Below, in pieces: positions 63,280 through 64,000 of a stretch of DNA of 64,000 nucleotides. Under the pieces are notes generated by a model. It made no database searches. It saw only the letters and a list, made by a program, of their open reading frames with translations, and had not been told where the DNA came from. The DNA is from Dysosmobacter sp. Marseille-Q4140 (GTDB lineage Bacteria > Bacillota > Clostridia > Oscillospirales > Oscillospiraceae). The position numbers were made by a program, and so were the translations under genes. The DNA is taken from positions 2,480,001 through 2,544,000 of the forward strand of contig CP073694.1 of NCBI GenBank assembly GCA_018228705.1. The letters are read 5' to 3'. The first letter of the stretch is position 1, and the number at the start of each line of letters is the position of its first letter.

Positions 63280-64000
63280 TCATACTGTCACCAGGATCAG
63301 GTCACGCAGATCGGCAAAGTAGAGCTTGCCCTTGGGCGTTACCAGGGTATAGGAGCCGGAATGGCCGTTGCGGTAGTAGTCCTTCACGCAAAACAGGCCC
63401 TCATTGCTGCTTTTGGCATAGGGCAGCACGCAGCCGGAGGGGGTGCGGTAGACAAACCGCTGTTCCAGCAGAAACCGGACAAACTGCCGCTCCGGCACGA
63501 CCAGCTCTTTGGCGGTGGTACGCAGGTTGGTGCTGTGGTGCAGGTCGATGAACAGGTCGTAGTAAGCCGCTTTGCCTTTCAGGCGGGCATTGTCCGCCCG
63601 CAGCGCCGCGTTTTTCTCCCGCTCAGCCAGCAGGTCGGAGCAGAGCTTCATCAGCGCCTCCGGCGAGGTGGCGACTTCCCACAGCTTTTCCTTGGTCATG
63701 TAGGCCCCGTGCTTGCGGATAGAGGGCAGCACCTCAGACGTAACCCACCGGCGAAACTGCTTTGCTTTGGGGAGCTTGCTGGACAACACCAAGGAATACA
63801 GACCGGATTCATTGATGATGGTGATTCCACGGTTCGGGATGTCAAAGGTCGCGTTTTCCGACCTTTGGACAATCCGCTTGTCCTCGGCATCGACGTGGGC
63901 TGACAGCGCATCCTTGGCATTTTTGTACCCCAACGCCAGAGCTACGTCCTTGCCCACCAGCCAGGGTTCGCCATCAATCTCTACGGCGCGGATGCTGCCA
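63280..64000 (-). CDS. Phage-type antirepressor (BRO-N plus ANT/KilAC-like), 5' end outside the window
   Basis: The visible 239 codons begin GSIRAVEIDGEPWLVGKDVA, so the true start lies past base 64,000. The BRO-N domain (LALGYKNAKDALSAHVDAED, FRRWVTSEVLPSIRKHGAY) is followed by a helical segment and an ANT-like C-terminal domain (TAKELVVPERQFVRFLLEQR). Such proteins relieve repressor control in prophages and ICEs. It is the first visible gene of the transfer operon; 88 empty bases separate it from pcfB. Confidence 0.85.
   Translation of the reverse strand, partial: GSIRAVEIDGEPWLVGKDVALALGYKNAKDALSAHVDAEDKRIVQRSENATFDIPNRGITIINESGLYSLVLSSKLPKAKQFRRWVTSEVLPSIRKHGAYMTKEKLWEVATSPEALMKLCSDLLAEREKNAALRADNARLKGKAAYYDLFIDLHHSTNLRTTAKELVVPERQFVRFLLEQRFVYRTPSGCVLPYAKSSNEGLFCVKDYYRNGHSGSYTLVTPKGKLYFADLRDLILVTV

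Overview
The window comes from a GC-rich, spore-forming Firmicute of the class Clostridia, most like the Oscillospiraceae (Flavonifractor/Oscillibacter-type gut bacteria). The evidence is a spoVAD gene, a glnA gene of the clostridial GSI-alpha kind next to an ANTAR regulator, strong Shine-Dalgarno sequences, and a Tn1549-type conjugative element common in this group.

Bases 1 to about 15,260 are chromosomal. On the minus strand lie a nitrogen-assimilation cluster (glnA, an ANTAR regulator, the 5' part of the glutamate synthase large subunit), spoVAD and a zinc-ribbon protein. On the plus strand lie a zinc-ribbon protein, a CDF metal transporter and a Cys-rich membrane protein. A minus-strand molybdenum block follows: moaA, moaC, a MOSC protein and a MoeA-like protein in one operon, then modA, modB and modC. 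The glnA leader carries a well-formed promoter and an intrinsic terminator, which fits ANTAR-controlled antitermination. The modA-modB spacer contains a 113-bp duplication of the modB start.

At 14,958-15,262 there are two copies of the 3' end of rpsI (ribosomal protein S9) with its terminator. They mark the left end of an integrative and conjugative element (ICE) that runs to the end of the window and beyond. From left to right the ICE has: two tandem tyrosine integrases and an excisionase; a GC-rich non-coding block; a small sigma factor; AT-richer cargo from 19.7 to 31.3 kb; a relaxase; an AbiE toxin-antitoxin pair; and a long minus-strand Tn1549-like transfer operon (MobC, helicase/methylase, primase/ArdC protein, topoisomerase III, CD1107/CD1108-type proteins, VirB4, PrgI, VirB6-like, Maff2, VirD4, PcfB, antirepressor). 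The cargo comprises a winged-helix regulator, DegV, a radical SAM protein, a TetR-controlled ABC exporter, an alpha/beta hydrolase, cardiolipin synthase, an AI-2E-family permease and XRE regulators. The transfer operon ends at a strong terminator after mobC.

Points of special interest are: a group II intron inserted at helicase motif III of the 2,505-residue helicase; a tnpV gene lying out of frame inside the linker of that same gene; a free-standing protein resembling part of the VirD4 coupling protein; an inverted 171-bp duplication of the tetR promoter that rewrote the end of an XRE gene; hairpins that occlude or precede ribosome binding sites (sigma factor, radical SAM operon); and a cargo set whose members mostly belong to lipid- or envelope-related families.
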